This document shows, piece after piece, positions 27,932 through 35,525 of a DNA stretch of 64,000 bases; the first letter of the stretch is position 1, and the number at the start of each line of letters is the position of its first letter. Both the position numbers and the translations under genes were made by a program. The stretch is from Streptomyces sp. LX-29 (GTDB taxonomy: Bacteria; Actinomycetota; Actinomycetes; Streptomycetales; Streptomycetaceae). The stretch is from positions 5,713,559 through 5,777,558 of the forward strand of contig NZ_CP089746.1 of the NCBI RefSeq assembly GCF_029541745.1. Direction: 5' to 3'. The notes beneath the pieces were generated by a model. The model saw only the letters and a program-made list of their open reading frames with translations, made no database searches and had not been told where the DNA came from.

Positions 27932-29556
27932 GCGTCACCCTCCTCGTCCCCCTCCGCCAGCGCCTCCCGCACCTGGCTGACCGTCAGCCAGGGCAGCGGG
28001 GCCAGCACCTTCGCCACCTGGGGCGCGAAGGCGGGGGAGGAGACCACGACCTCGGCGGTGGGGCCGTCGGCGACCACCTCGCCGTCGGCCAGGATGACGA
28101 CCCGGTGGGCGAGCTCGGCGGCGAGTTCGACGTCGTGCGTGGCCAGCACGATGGCGTGGCCGTCCGCCGCCAGCGCGCGCAGCACCTCGGCCAGCCGGGC
28201 CTTGGCCGCGTAGTCGAGGCCGCGCGTGGGCTCGTCGAGCAGCAGCAGCGGGGGACGGGCGGTGAGCACCACGGCCAGCGCCAGGGCCAGCCGCTGGCCC
28301 TCGGAGAGGTCGCGCGGGTGGGTCGCGTCCAGCACCTCGGGCAACAGCCGGGCGACCAGGGCCCGGCAACTGCCGGGCGCCGCGCCCGCGTCGGCGTCGG
28401 CGGCCGCGCACTCGGCGGCCACCGTGTCCGCGTACAGCAGGTCGCGCGGCTCCTGCGGCACCAGCCCGACGTGGCGCAGCAGCCGGGCGGGCGCGGTGCG
28501 GTGCGGTTCGGCGCCGGCGGCCCGGACCGAGCCGGCGGCCGGCTCGTGCAGCCCGACGAGCGTGCCCAGCAGCGTCGACTTGCCGGCGCCGTTGCGGCCC
28601 ATGAGCGCGACCGTCTCGCCGGGGCGGACGGACAGCTCCACCCCGTGCAGCCGCTCGACGCCGCCGCGCCGAACGGACAGCCCGGAGGCCACGCCGACGG
28701 GCGCGGCCGGGGCGGGCTCGGGGACGGCGGTCGGCTCCCGGTCCGTGAGCCGCTCGCGCAGCGCGGCGGCCTTGCGGCGGGCGTCCCGTACCGACAGCGG
28801 CGGTGGGGTCCAGCCGGCGAGCCGGCCGAGCGCGACGACGGGCGGGTGCACCGGGGAGACCGCCATCAGCTCCGCGGGATCGCCGACCACCGGCGGCCGG
28901 CCGGCGCCGGGCAGCAGGATCACCCGGTCCGCGTACTGCACCACCCGCTCCAGCCGGTGCTCGGCCATCAGGACGGTGGTGCCCAGGTCGTGCACCAGCC
29001 GCTGGAGGACGGCCAGCACCTCCTCGGCCGCCGCCGGGTCCAGCGCCGAGGTCGGCTCGTCCAGCACCAGGACGCGCGGGTGGGTGGTGAGCACGGAGCC
29101 GATGGCCACCCGCTGCCGCTGTCCGCCGGAGAGCGTGGCGATGGGCCGGTCGCGCAGCTCGGTGAGGCCGAGCAGGTCCAGGGTCTCCTCGACCCGACGG
29201 CGCATGGTGTCCGCGGGCAGCCCCAACGACTCCATGCCGTACGCCAGCTCGTCCTCGACGGTGTCGGTGACGAAGTGCGCCAGGGGGTCCTGACCCACGG
29301 TGCCCACCACGTCGGCGAGCTCGCGCGGGCGGTGGTCGCGGGTGTCGCGGCCCGCCACGGTGACCCGGCCGCGCAGGGTGCCGCCGGTGAAGTGCGGCAC
29401 GAGTCCGGAGACGGCGCCCAGCAGGGTCGACTTCCCCACCCCCGACGGCCCCACCAACAGACACAGCTCCCCCTCGGGGACGGTCAGATCCACCCCCTGG
29501 AGGGCGGGGGCGGGGGCGTCGGCGTAGGTGACCGAGACGTCCTCGAAGCGGATCAC
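27928..29556 (-). CDS. ECF transporter fused ATPase (two ABC domains)
   Basis: 542 residues with two complete nucleotide-binding domains. Domain 1: Walker A GPSGVGKST (~34-42), signature LSGGQRQRVAIGS, Walker B VLVLDEPTSALD, switch His in MAEHRLE. Domain 2: Walker A GRNGAGKST (~320), signature LSEGQRLALALA, Walker B LLLLDEPTRGLD, switch His ATHDVE. This is the usual actinobacterial fused A-A' subunit energising ECF vitamin or metal uptake. GTG start overlaps the T-component stop by 4 bases and its stop overlaps the S-component start by 4, indicating translational coupling. Confidence 0.93.
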   Translation of the reverse strand: MIRFEDVSVTYADAPAPALQGVDLTVPEGELCLLVGPSGVGKSTLLGAVSGLVPHFTGGTLRGRVTVAGRDTRDHRPRELADVVGTVGQDPLAHFVTDTVEDELAYGMESLGLPADTMRRRVEETLDLLGLTELRDRPIATLSGGQRQRVAIGSVLTTHPRVLVLDEPTSALDPAAAEEVLAVLQRLVHDLGTTVLMAEHRLERVVQYADRVILLPGAGRPPVVGDPAELMAVSPVHPPVVALGRLAGWTPPPLSVRDARRKAAALRERLTDREPTAVPEPAPAAPVGVASGLSVRRGGVERLHGVELSVRPGETVALMGRNGAGKSTLLGTLVGLHEPAAGSVRAAGAEPHRTAPARLLRHVGLVPQEPRDLLYADTVAAECAAADADAGAAPGSCRALVARLLPEVLDATHPRDLSEGQRLALALAVVLTARPPLLLLDEPTRGLDYAAKARLAEVLRALAADGHAIVLATHDVELAAELAHRVVILADGEVVADGPTAEVVVSSPAFAPQVAKVLAPLPWLTVSQVREALAEGDEEGDA

Positions 29557-30851
29557 GGCGTGGTCTCCTTCGGGTCGGCCTCCCCGCGGTCGGCCTTTCG
29601 GGTGCGTACGGACGGCTTCCGGGTGCGCACGGACGTGGGGTGCGCGCCCATGCGCGGTGGGGGCGGCGGGGCCGCGAAGGCGGGGACCAGCCCGAGCAGC
29701 ACCGACAGCGCGGGCCACAGGGGGAGGGTGGGTGCGGTGAGCGGGACCGCGGGCGGGTGCAGCGCCTCGGGCGCGTACGAGGACGCCCAGATCATCAGGA
29801 GCGCCACAGCCGCCCCCGACCCGGAGACCAGCCAGGCCCGGGCGCCCCAGGGGTCGGGACGGTAGCGGGTGCGGACCGTGCGCCGGCGGCCCAGCCACAG
29901 CCCGCCGAGGGCGGCGCCGAGCCCGGCCAGCAGCAGCGGCAGCCCGTAGCCGGCGCCCTCCGCGGCCAGCAGCCCGTAGCTGCCGGCGCAGACGCCGAGC
30001 AGGCCGCCGAGGGTGAGGGCGGTGGTGGTGTGCCGCACGACGGTCGGCACCTGGGCCGTGCGGCCGTAGCCGCGCGCGTCCATCGCCGCGGCCAGCGCCA
30101 CCGAGCGCTCCAACGCCCCCTCCAGCACCGGCAGCCCGACCTGGAGCAGCGCCTTCACGCCACGGGTGGGGCGGCCGCGCAGCCGGCGCGTGGCGCGCAG
30201 CCGCCGCACGTCGGAGACGAGGTTCGGCGCGAAGGTCAGCGCCACGACCACGGCCACGCCCGCCTCGTAGAGCGCGCCGGGGAGGGACTTCAGCAGCCGG
30301 GCCGGGTTGGCGAGCGCGTTCGCGGCGCCGACGCAGATCAGCAGGGTGGCCAGCTTCAGCCCGTCGTACAGCGCGAAGAGCAGCCCCTCCGCCGTCACCC
30401 GGCCACCGAGCCGCACGCCCTGGGCCCACTCCGGGAGCGGCACCTCGGGCAGCGTGAACAGGACCCGGGTTCCCGGGATCGGCGATCCCAGGAAGACCGC
30501 GAACCCCAGCCGGATCGCCAGCACGACCAGGCCCAGCCGCAGGAACGCCGCGTACGACCGGGCCCACGGCGCGTCCGTCCGCCGCACCGCCACCACATAC
30601 CCGGCGACCGCGATCAGCAGCCCGAGCAGCAGCGGATTGGTCGTCCGTGAGGCCGCGGTCGCCAGCCCCAGCGCCCACAGCCACCAGGCCCCGGCGTGCA
30701 GCGCGTCGCGGCGTGCGCCGGTCGGCTCCCGGCGCGCGAGGACGCGACGGGGGCGGGGGAGCGTCGGCCGGGTCGCCGGCCGGGTCGCCGGCCCGGCGAG
30801 GGGCGCGGACGCGGTGCCGCGGCGGGACGCGGGGGTGGTCTCGTCGGTCAT
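29553..30851 (-). CDS. ECF transporter transmembrane (T) component, CbiQ-like
   Basis: 432 residues. About six to eight hydrophobic segments are interrupted by a long cytoplasmic helix region with the T-component coupling motifs: Ala-Arg-Gly-type AAAMDARGYGR (about residues 258-268) and the upstream ATRRLRGRPTRG. These contact the ATPases. The N-terminal ~45 residues are Pro/Arg-rich and the C-terminus is charged with repeated VRTRK. ATG overlaps the preceding gene by 4 bases. It forms the scaffold of the ECF importer with the fused ATPase and the S component downstream. Confidence 0.9.
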   Translation of the reverse strand: MTDETTPASRRGTASAPLAGPATRPATRPTLPRPRRVLARREPTGARRDALHAGAWWLWALGLATAASRTTNPLLLGLLIAVAGYVVAVRRTDAPWARSYAAFLRLGLVVLAIRLGFAVFLGSPIPGTRVLFTLPEVPLPEWAQGVRLGGRVTAEGLLFALYDGLKLATLLICVGAANALANPARLLKSLPGALYEAGVAVVVALTFAPNLVSDVRRLRATRRLRGRPTRGVKALLQVGLPVLEGALERSVALAAAMDARGYGRTAQVPTVVRHTTTALTLGGLLGVCAGSYGLLAAEGAGYGLPLLLAGLGAALGGLWLGRRRTVRTRYRPDPWGARAWLVSGSGAAVALLMIWASSYAPEALHPPAVPLTAPTLPLWPALSVLLGLVPAFAAPPPPPRMGAHPTSVRTRKPSVRTRKADRGEADPKETTP

Positions 30852-31651
30852 GCGCGGCGGCGACGGGCCTGCCAGAGGGCGGCGGCGCCGAGGGCGACGA
30901 CGGCGGTGACGCCGCCGATCAGACCGGCGGACGGGCCCTCGTCCCGGTTCTCCGACGCGTGCTTCGAGGCGCCGGACCTCTCGGCCTTCGCACCGGCGCC
31001 GGCCTCGGCCAGCTCGCCGCAGCCCGTCGCCGGGTAGCCGGCGATGCCGCACAGCATCGCCGAGGAGTCGTAGCGCAGCGGCTTGGCGACGGCGGCCAGC
31101 GCCTCGGCGGCGCTCGCCGAGCCGTCGACCCGGGCGCACTCCGTACGGGCCCGGGGCGGGGTCTCGTCGCCCGGCGCGTCGGCGGCAGTGCCGAAGTCCA
31201 GGACGATCGCGACCCGCTTGCTGCCCGCCTTCGCGGGCGTGTCCGCACAGATCGTGTCGAAGTCGGCGGTGCCTCGCGGGCGGGTGGCGTCGCCGGAGTC
31301 CTCGCTCACGGCGAACCGGAAGCCCACGGTGTCACCGTCGCCGGGCCGCGCGGTCGACGGCCCCTCCGTGGCGTACGTCCAGGAACCGCCCTCCCGCTGC
31401 CAGAAGGACCAGTAGCGGTACCCCTGAGCATGGGCGGGAGCCGCCGCGCCGACCACAAGCAGCAACAGCCCGAGCGGCGCGCCGAGGAGCGCGCCGAGCC
31501 GGACGGCCCGCGGCGCGGCGGCCCGACGGCGGCCGGGACCCGCGTCCTGGACGCGGCGGGGCGGTACGGGTGTGGGGTCCGCCGGCCGGGCGGCGGGCGC
31601 GGCGGACCGTCGGGCGGCACGCGCGGCGGTCCGTCGGGCCGTGGCCGCCAT
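30848..31651 (-). CDS. SCO2322-family secreted/anchored protein
   Basis: 267 residues. A basic N-terminus is followed by a hydrophobic signal segment (~48-72, cleavage near AHAQG), then a motif GYRYWSFWQREGGSWTYATEG typical of this actinobacterial family. A domain with paired cysteines (ICADT, TECARVD, LCGIAG, GCGEL) leads to a C-terminal membrane helix with RRRR tail. It is therefore anchored on the outer face of the membrane. The partner role in the ECF operon is unknown; it may help deliver the substrate. The ATG shares one base with the upstream stop (TGATG). Confidence 0.8.
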   Translation of the reverse strand: MAATARRTAARAARRSAAPAARPADPTPVPPRRVQDAGPGRRRAAAPRAVRLGALLGAPLGLLLLVVGAAAPAHAQGYRYWSFWQREGGSWTYATEGPSTARPGDGDTVGFRFAVSEDSGDATRPRGTADFDTICADTPAKAGSKRVAIVLDFGTAADAPGDETPPRARTECARVDGSASAAEALAAVAKPLRYDSSAMLCGIAGYPATGCGELAEAGAGAKAERSGASKHASENRDEGPSAGLIGGVTAVVALGAAALWQARRRRA

Positions 31652-32952
31652 CAGAACTGCTGCTTCTTCCTGCCGCTGAGCAGGAAGCCGATGCCGACGC
31701 CGGCGATCAGACCGATACCCACGACCCACCACAGGCTGATGCCGCCCTCGTCGTCCTTCTTCTCCTCGCCGTCCCGCGTGGCGTCGGAGTGGTCGCCGTC
31801 CGCCGCCGGCTTGAGGCCGGTGGCGTTCAGCTGGCGCACCAGGTCGGTGCCGCCGAAGTCGCGGGGGTCGATGCCGGCGGCGTGGGCGGCCAGGATCAGC
31901 TTGGCGAGCGCGCCCGGCTTGTCCTTGGCCCAGGTGACCGCGCCGTTGTCCTTGTTCTCCAGCCAACGCATGGGGCCCGCGGCCGCCGTGCGGTGCTCGC
32001 CCGCGGAGAGCGCCACGACCGCGTCGGCGGTGCCGCCGAAGTCGGCCTGCTTCTCCTGGCCCGGCATGCTGGACGGCAGGTGGTCGCCGTTCTTCTCCAG
32101 GGTGGCGGCGAGGTACGCGGACGCGGCCTCCGCGGCGTCGCCCGGCTCCCGCGCGCCGTCCTCGTCGTCCTTGACGCCCTGGTCGGCGCCCTGGCAGTCC
32201 AGCGGCTCGACGGGCTCGTCCTCCGCCTTGTCGCCCTTGCCGGCCGGCGTCACCACGAAGCCCTCGCCCTCGGCGGCGAGCGCGCCCGCGGCGGTGGCCA
32301 GGGCGTTCGGACGCAGGGCGCCCTTGTCGGGCAGGTAGGCGAAGGCGCCACGCTCGCCGGCCTTGGCCTCGCAGCCCAGCTGGAGCGCGAGCAGCGCGGC
32401 GTACGGCGACTTGCCGCCCTTCTTCGACACCGTCTTGGCCGGGTCCTGGCCGACGGCGGCCAGGGCGCCGATCGCGGCGGAGGTGGAGTTGGCGTCGCTG
32501 GGGCCACCCGGGTTCATGCCCCAGCCGCCGTCCGCGTTCTGGTGCTTCTTGAGCCAGCCGACGCCCTTCTCGACCACGGCGCGGCGCCCACCGACCGCGG
32601 CCAGGGCCTGCACGGCGGCCGCGGTGGCGTCGGTGAACTCGCCCTTCTTGGCGTCGCACGGGGTCGCCGTCTCATGGCGGAAGGCGGGGAAGCCGCCGTC
32701 GGCACACTGCTGCCCGGCCAGCCAGTCGACGGCCGCGTCGGCCGGCGTGACGCCGACCGCGTGCTGCGCCAGCAGGGCCAGGGACTGCCGCCACACGCCG
32801 TCGAAGGTCGGGTCCGTGGTCCCGTAGAGGCCCCGCGGGAGCGAGGACTCCTTCGGCGCGGGCTTCGGGCTGTCGGCGAACGCCGCGGGGGCGGCGGCCG
32901 CGCCCAGCACGGCGGAGACGGCCAGGGCCGCGGCGCTGCGGCGTACGTTCAT
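31651..32952 (-). CDS. Exported prenyltransferase/squalene-cyclase-type alpha-barrel protein, membrane-anchored
   Basis: 433 residues. A Sec signal (MNVRRSAAALAV..., AFADS cleavage near 27) precedes helical repeats of the alpha6/alpha6 type: QQCADGGFPAFRH, KKHQNADGGWGMNPGG, and ALLALQLGCEAKAG. It ends in a C-terminal TM helix (about 403-423) and KKQQF. The same barrel fold is used by cobalamin-binding intrinsic factor and transcobalamin, as well as by terpene cyclases. The catalytic DxDD of cyclases is not evident. As the first gene of an ECF operon, a substrate-capture role is more plausible than prenyl transfer. This is inference. Confidence 0.78.
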   Translation of the reverse strand: MNVRRSAAALAVSAVLGAAAAPAAFADSPKPAPKESSLPRGLYGTTDPTFDGVWRQSLALLAQHAVGVTPADAAVDWLAGQQCADGGFPAFRHETATPCDAKKGEFTDATAAAVQALAAVGGRRAVVEKGVGWLKKHQNADGGWGMNPGGPSDANSTSAAIGALAAVGQDPAKTVSKKGGKSPYAALLALQLGCEAKAGERGAFAYLPDKGALRPNALATAAGALAAEGEGFVVTPAGKGDKAEDEPVEPLDCQGADQGVKDDEDGAREPGDAAEAASAYLAATLEKNGDHLPSSMPGQEKQADFGGTADAVVALSAGEHRTAAAGPMRWLENKDNGAVTWAKDKPGALAKLILAAHAAGIDPRDFGGTDLVRQLNATGLKPAADGDHSDATRDGEEKKDDEGGISLWWVVGIGLIAGVGIGFLLSGRKKQQF

Positions 32953-33364
32953 CGGGACGATGCCTCTCGGTGGATGATCACTGCGTGGCTGGACGGCGGC
33001 GCCGGGCTCAGCCTCGCAACTCTAACCGGCGCCCCCCACCGGGCCGGCGGGCAGTGGCCCCCGCTCCGCCCTCGCGCGAGCCGTGCGCCACCCCTCGGGC
33101 TGAGCGCCCCCGGGGCCTTCGGTCGGGCCATCGCCCCGAGCCTCGCCATCGCCCCGAGCCCGGTGCCGGGCGTCGGCTCGTCAGCCCCGGGCTTTCGGCC
33201 TGGTCATGTCCTCTGGTTCCGTGATGTCGGGCGTCGGCTCGATCCATCTCGTCGACCCCCGCCCCGACCCCGGCGCTCCCGTCCGCCCGGCCCTCGACCG
33301 GCCCGTCCGACCGGCTCGCGTGGGCGCCCGCGTGGCATTGCCCCCTCCGGCGGGAGCTGCTATC
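32953..33364. other. Intergenic region upstream of two divergent operons
   Basis: About 410 bases between the ECF operon and the aldehyde dehydrogenase operator. Two 15-base direct repeats, GGCTCGGGGCGATGG on the minus strand (about 33121-33160), and a repeated GAGCCGACGCCCG are visible. I looked for a cobalamin riboswitch and could not support one. No gene is apparent. Confidence 0.5.
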
Positions 33365-33387
33365 GAATCTGATGCAGCGTCAGATTC
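33365..33387 (+). promoter_or_regulatory. CTGAYG-N3-CRTCAG operator-like site before the aldehyde dehydrogenase
   Basis: GAATCTGATG-CAG-CGTCAGATTC: 10-base arms with one mismatch around a 3-base spacer, ending 24 bases before the ATG. It is the longest of the four related inverted repeats in the window and sits where a TetR-type repressor would block transcription. Confidence 0.75.
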
Positions 33388-33411
33388 TGGCCCATCCGGG
33401 AGGCGGCGGCC

Positions 33412-35073
33412 ATGAGCGACCCCAGCGCGCACGACGCACACCGCGCACACCACGCACACGAGGCGCCCGACGCACGCGACCTGATCGAGCACCGGCGGCT
33501 CTGGATCGGCGGTGAGCTGGTCGACCCCGCCGGGACGAGCGCGATCGAGGTCGTCTCGCCGCACTCGGAGCAGGTCATCGGGCGGGTGCCGCACGCCTCG
33601 CGGGAGGACGTGGACCGCGCGGTCGCGGCCGCGCGCGTCGCGTTCGACGACGGGCCGTGGCCGCGGACCCCGCCCGGGGAGCGGATCGAGGTCGTCGGTC
33701 GGATCAAGGACGCCTTCGCCGCCCGCCACGAGGAGATCGCTCGGACGATCAGCGCGCAGAACGGCAGCCCGTACTCCTGGAGCGTGCTGGGGCAGGCGCT
33801 GGGTTCCCTCATGGTGTGGGAGGCCGCGCTCCGGGTGGCCCGGGATTTCCGGTACGAGGAGCCGCGGGCCGGGATCCTGGGGCCGCTGCTGGTGCGGCGG
33901 GAGCCGGTCGGGGTGGTGGCGGCGGTGATCCCCTGGAACGCCCCGCAGTTCGTCGCCGCCTCCAAGCTCGCCCCCGCGCTGCTGGCCGGCTGCCCGGTGA
34001 TCCTCAAGCCCGCGCCGGAGGCCCCGCTCGACTCGTACCTCCTGGCCGAGATCGCCGCCGAGGCCGGGCTGCCGCCCGGTGTGCTGTCGGTCCTGCCGGC
34101 GGGGAGCGAGACCGGGGAGTACCTAGTCGGGCATCCGGGGGTGGACAAGGTCTCCTTCACCGGCTCGATCCCCGCGGGGCGGCGGGTCATGGAGCTGGCC
34201 GCGCGGCAGCTGACGCGAGTCACCCTGGAGCTGGGCGGGAAGTCGGCGGCGATCATCCTGCCGGACGCCGACCTCGACGCCGCCCTCGGGAACATCGTGC
34301 CCAACGCGTGGATGAACAACGGCCAGTCCTGTGTGGCCCTGACCCGGGTGCTGGCGCCGCGCGGCCGCTACGACGAGATCGCCGAGCGGCTCGCAGCCGC
34401 GGCCTCCGCGCTGGTCGTCGGGGACCCGCTGGACCCCGCCACCCAGGTCGGCCCGCTGGTCACGCGGCGCCAGCAACGACGCTCGCTCGACTACATCGCC
34501 AGCGGACAGCGGGAGGGCGCCAAGGTGCTGGCCGGCGGCGGGCGCCCGGCGGCGCCGGAGACCGGGTGGTACGTCGAGCCGACGCTGTTCGGAGAGGTCG
34601 GCGGCGCCATGCGGATCGCCCGTGAGGAGATCTTCGGCCCGGTGATCTGTCTGCTGCCGTACGAGGACGAGGAGGACGCGGTGCGGATCGCCGAGGACTC
34701 CGACTACGGGCTCTCCGGCAGCGTCTGGACGGCGGACCTGGAGCACGGGGTCGAGATCGCCCGGCGCATCCGCACCGGCACCTTCTCGGTGAACACCTTC
34801 AGCCTCGACATGCTCGGTCCCTTCGGCGGCTACAAGAAGTCCGGTCTCGGGCGGGAGTTCGGCCCCGAGGGGTTCGCCGACTACATGGAGCTCAAGACCA
34901 TCCACCTGCCCCAGGACGGCGGCGTGCGACTGCCGGCGGACCTCGGCGGCGCGGGCGACTCGGGTGCGGCGGGCGCGGCCGGCGACGTCGGTGACGCCGG
35001 CGACCGGGACGGCGCGGGCGGCGCGGGTGGGGCGGAGTCGACGGGCGGCGCCGCCGGCGGACGGACGGGCTGA
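33412..35073 (+). CDS. NAD(P)-dependent aldehyde dehydrogenase
   Basis: 553 residues; GGGAGG lies before ATG. The domain spans ~28-495. Landmarks: VIPWNAPQ (substrate/NAD site), FTGSIPAGRRVM, catalytic Glu in LELGGKSA, nucleophile Cys in NNGQSCVAL, and EEIFGPVI. The N-terminal 25 residues are His/Ala-rich. The C-terminal ~50 residues are Gly/Ala/Asp repeats absent from typical 490-residue enzymes. The operator-like site upstream and the ferredoxin gene 3 bases downstream link it to the P450 pathway, perhaps oxidising an aldehyde made by the CYP125-type enzyme. The exact substrate is inferred, not shown. Confidence 0.88.
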   Translation: MSDPSAHDAHRAHHAHEAPDARDLIEHRRLWIGGELVDPAGTSAIEVVSPHSEQVIGRVPHASREDVDRAVAAARVAFDDGPWPRTPPGERIEVVGRIKDAFAARHEEIARTISAQNGSPYSWSVLGQALGSLMVWEAALRVARDFRYEEPRAGILGPLLVRREPVGVVAAVIPWNAPQFVAASKLAPALLAGCPVILKPAPEAPLDSYLLAEIAAEAGLPPGVLSVLPAGSETGEYLVGHPGVDKVSFTGSIPAGRRVMELAARQLTRVTLELGGKSAAIILPDADLDAALGNIVPNAWMNNGQSCVALTRVLAPRGRYDEIAERLAAAASALVVGDPLDPATQVGPLVTRRQQRRSLDYIASGQREGAKVLAGGGRPAAPETGWYVEPTLFGEVGGAMRIAREEIFGPVICLLPYEDEEDAVRIAEDSDYGLSGSVWTADLEHGVEIARRIRTGTFSVNTFSLDMLGPFGGYKKSGLGREFGPEGFADYMELKTIHLPQDGGVRLPADLGGAGDSGAAGAAGDVGDAGDRDGAGGAGGAESTGGAAGGRTG

Positions 35074-35076
35074 GGG

Positions 35077-35313
35077 ATGGCGGACCGCTGGCGGGCGGCC
35101 GTGGACCAGGGGCTCTGCGTCGGTTCGGGCCTGTGTGTGAGCACCGCCCCGCACGCCTTCCGGCTGGACGGCGCCACGCGCCGCTCCCGCCCCGTGACCC
35201 CCGAGGTCGAGGCGTCGGACGCGGTGCTGGCGGCGGCGGAGGGGTGCCCCGTGGAGGCCATCGTGCTGCGCCTCGGCGACGGCGGAGAGCCGGTATTCCC
35301 ACCCGCCGAATAG
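35077..35313 (+). CDS. 3Fe-4S type ferredoxin, probable P450 electron donor
   Basis: 78 residues. The cysteine pattern C-V-G-S-G-L-C (C14-x5-C20) with a later C-P (C59) leaves three cluster cysteines; the residue at the usual second position is Gly, as in the 3Fe-4S ferredoxins that serve actinobacterial P450s. No P450 is adjacent, but the shared operator motif ties the gene to cyp125 10 kb away. It starts 3 bases after the aldehyde dehydrogenase stop, so the two are co-transcribed. Confidence 0.87.
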   Translation: MADRWRAAVDQGLCVGSGLCVSTAPHAFRLDGATRRSRPVTPEVEASDAVLAAAEGCPVEAIVLRLGDGGEPVFPPAE

Positions 35314-35525
35314 CGGAACGTGAGATATTGGCCAAAGATTCTTGGTACAGTTGCGCGATTTCTCGGGACTTCTCGTGTGCGTCGCGCGCTCCCCTTCCGC
35401 CACGCCTCCGTCGCGTCTCAAGTGTTACTCATGCGTACCGCACGGTCCCTTCGTGACGGATGTGACTGTTCCCCTTCCGGCGTCCATGGAAATCTCATTT
35501 CCCGGAGCAGCCGAGGGGGAACGAT

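Noticed and set aside
27983..28003. CTGACCGTCAG palindrome resembling the CTGAYG operator
   Set aside because: It lies within the ATPase coding sequence and lacks the 3-base spacer, so it was not counted in the motif set.
33001..33060. GGCCACTG-like word on the minus strand suggesting a cobalamin riboswitch before the ECF operon
   Set aside because: The other conserved blocks (GGTGNGANTCC, CCCGC-ACTGT and the B12 box) could not be placed. A covariance search would decide.
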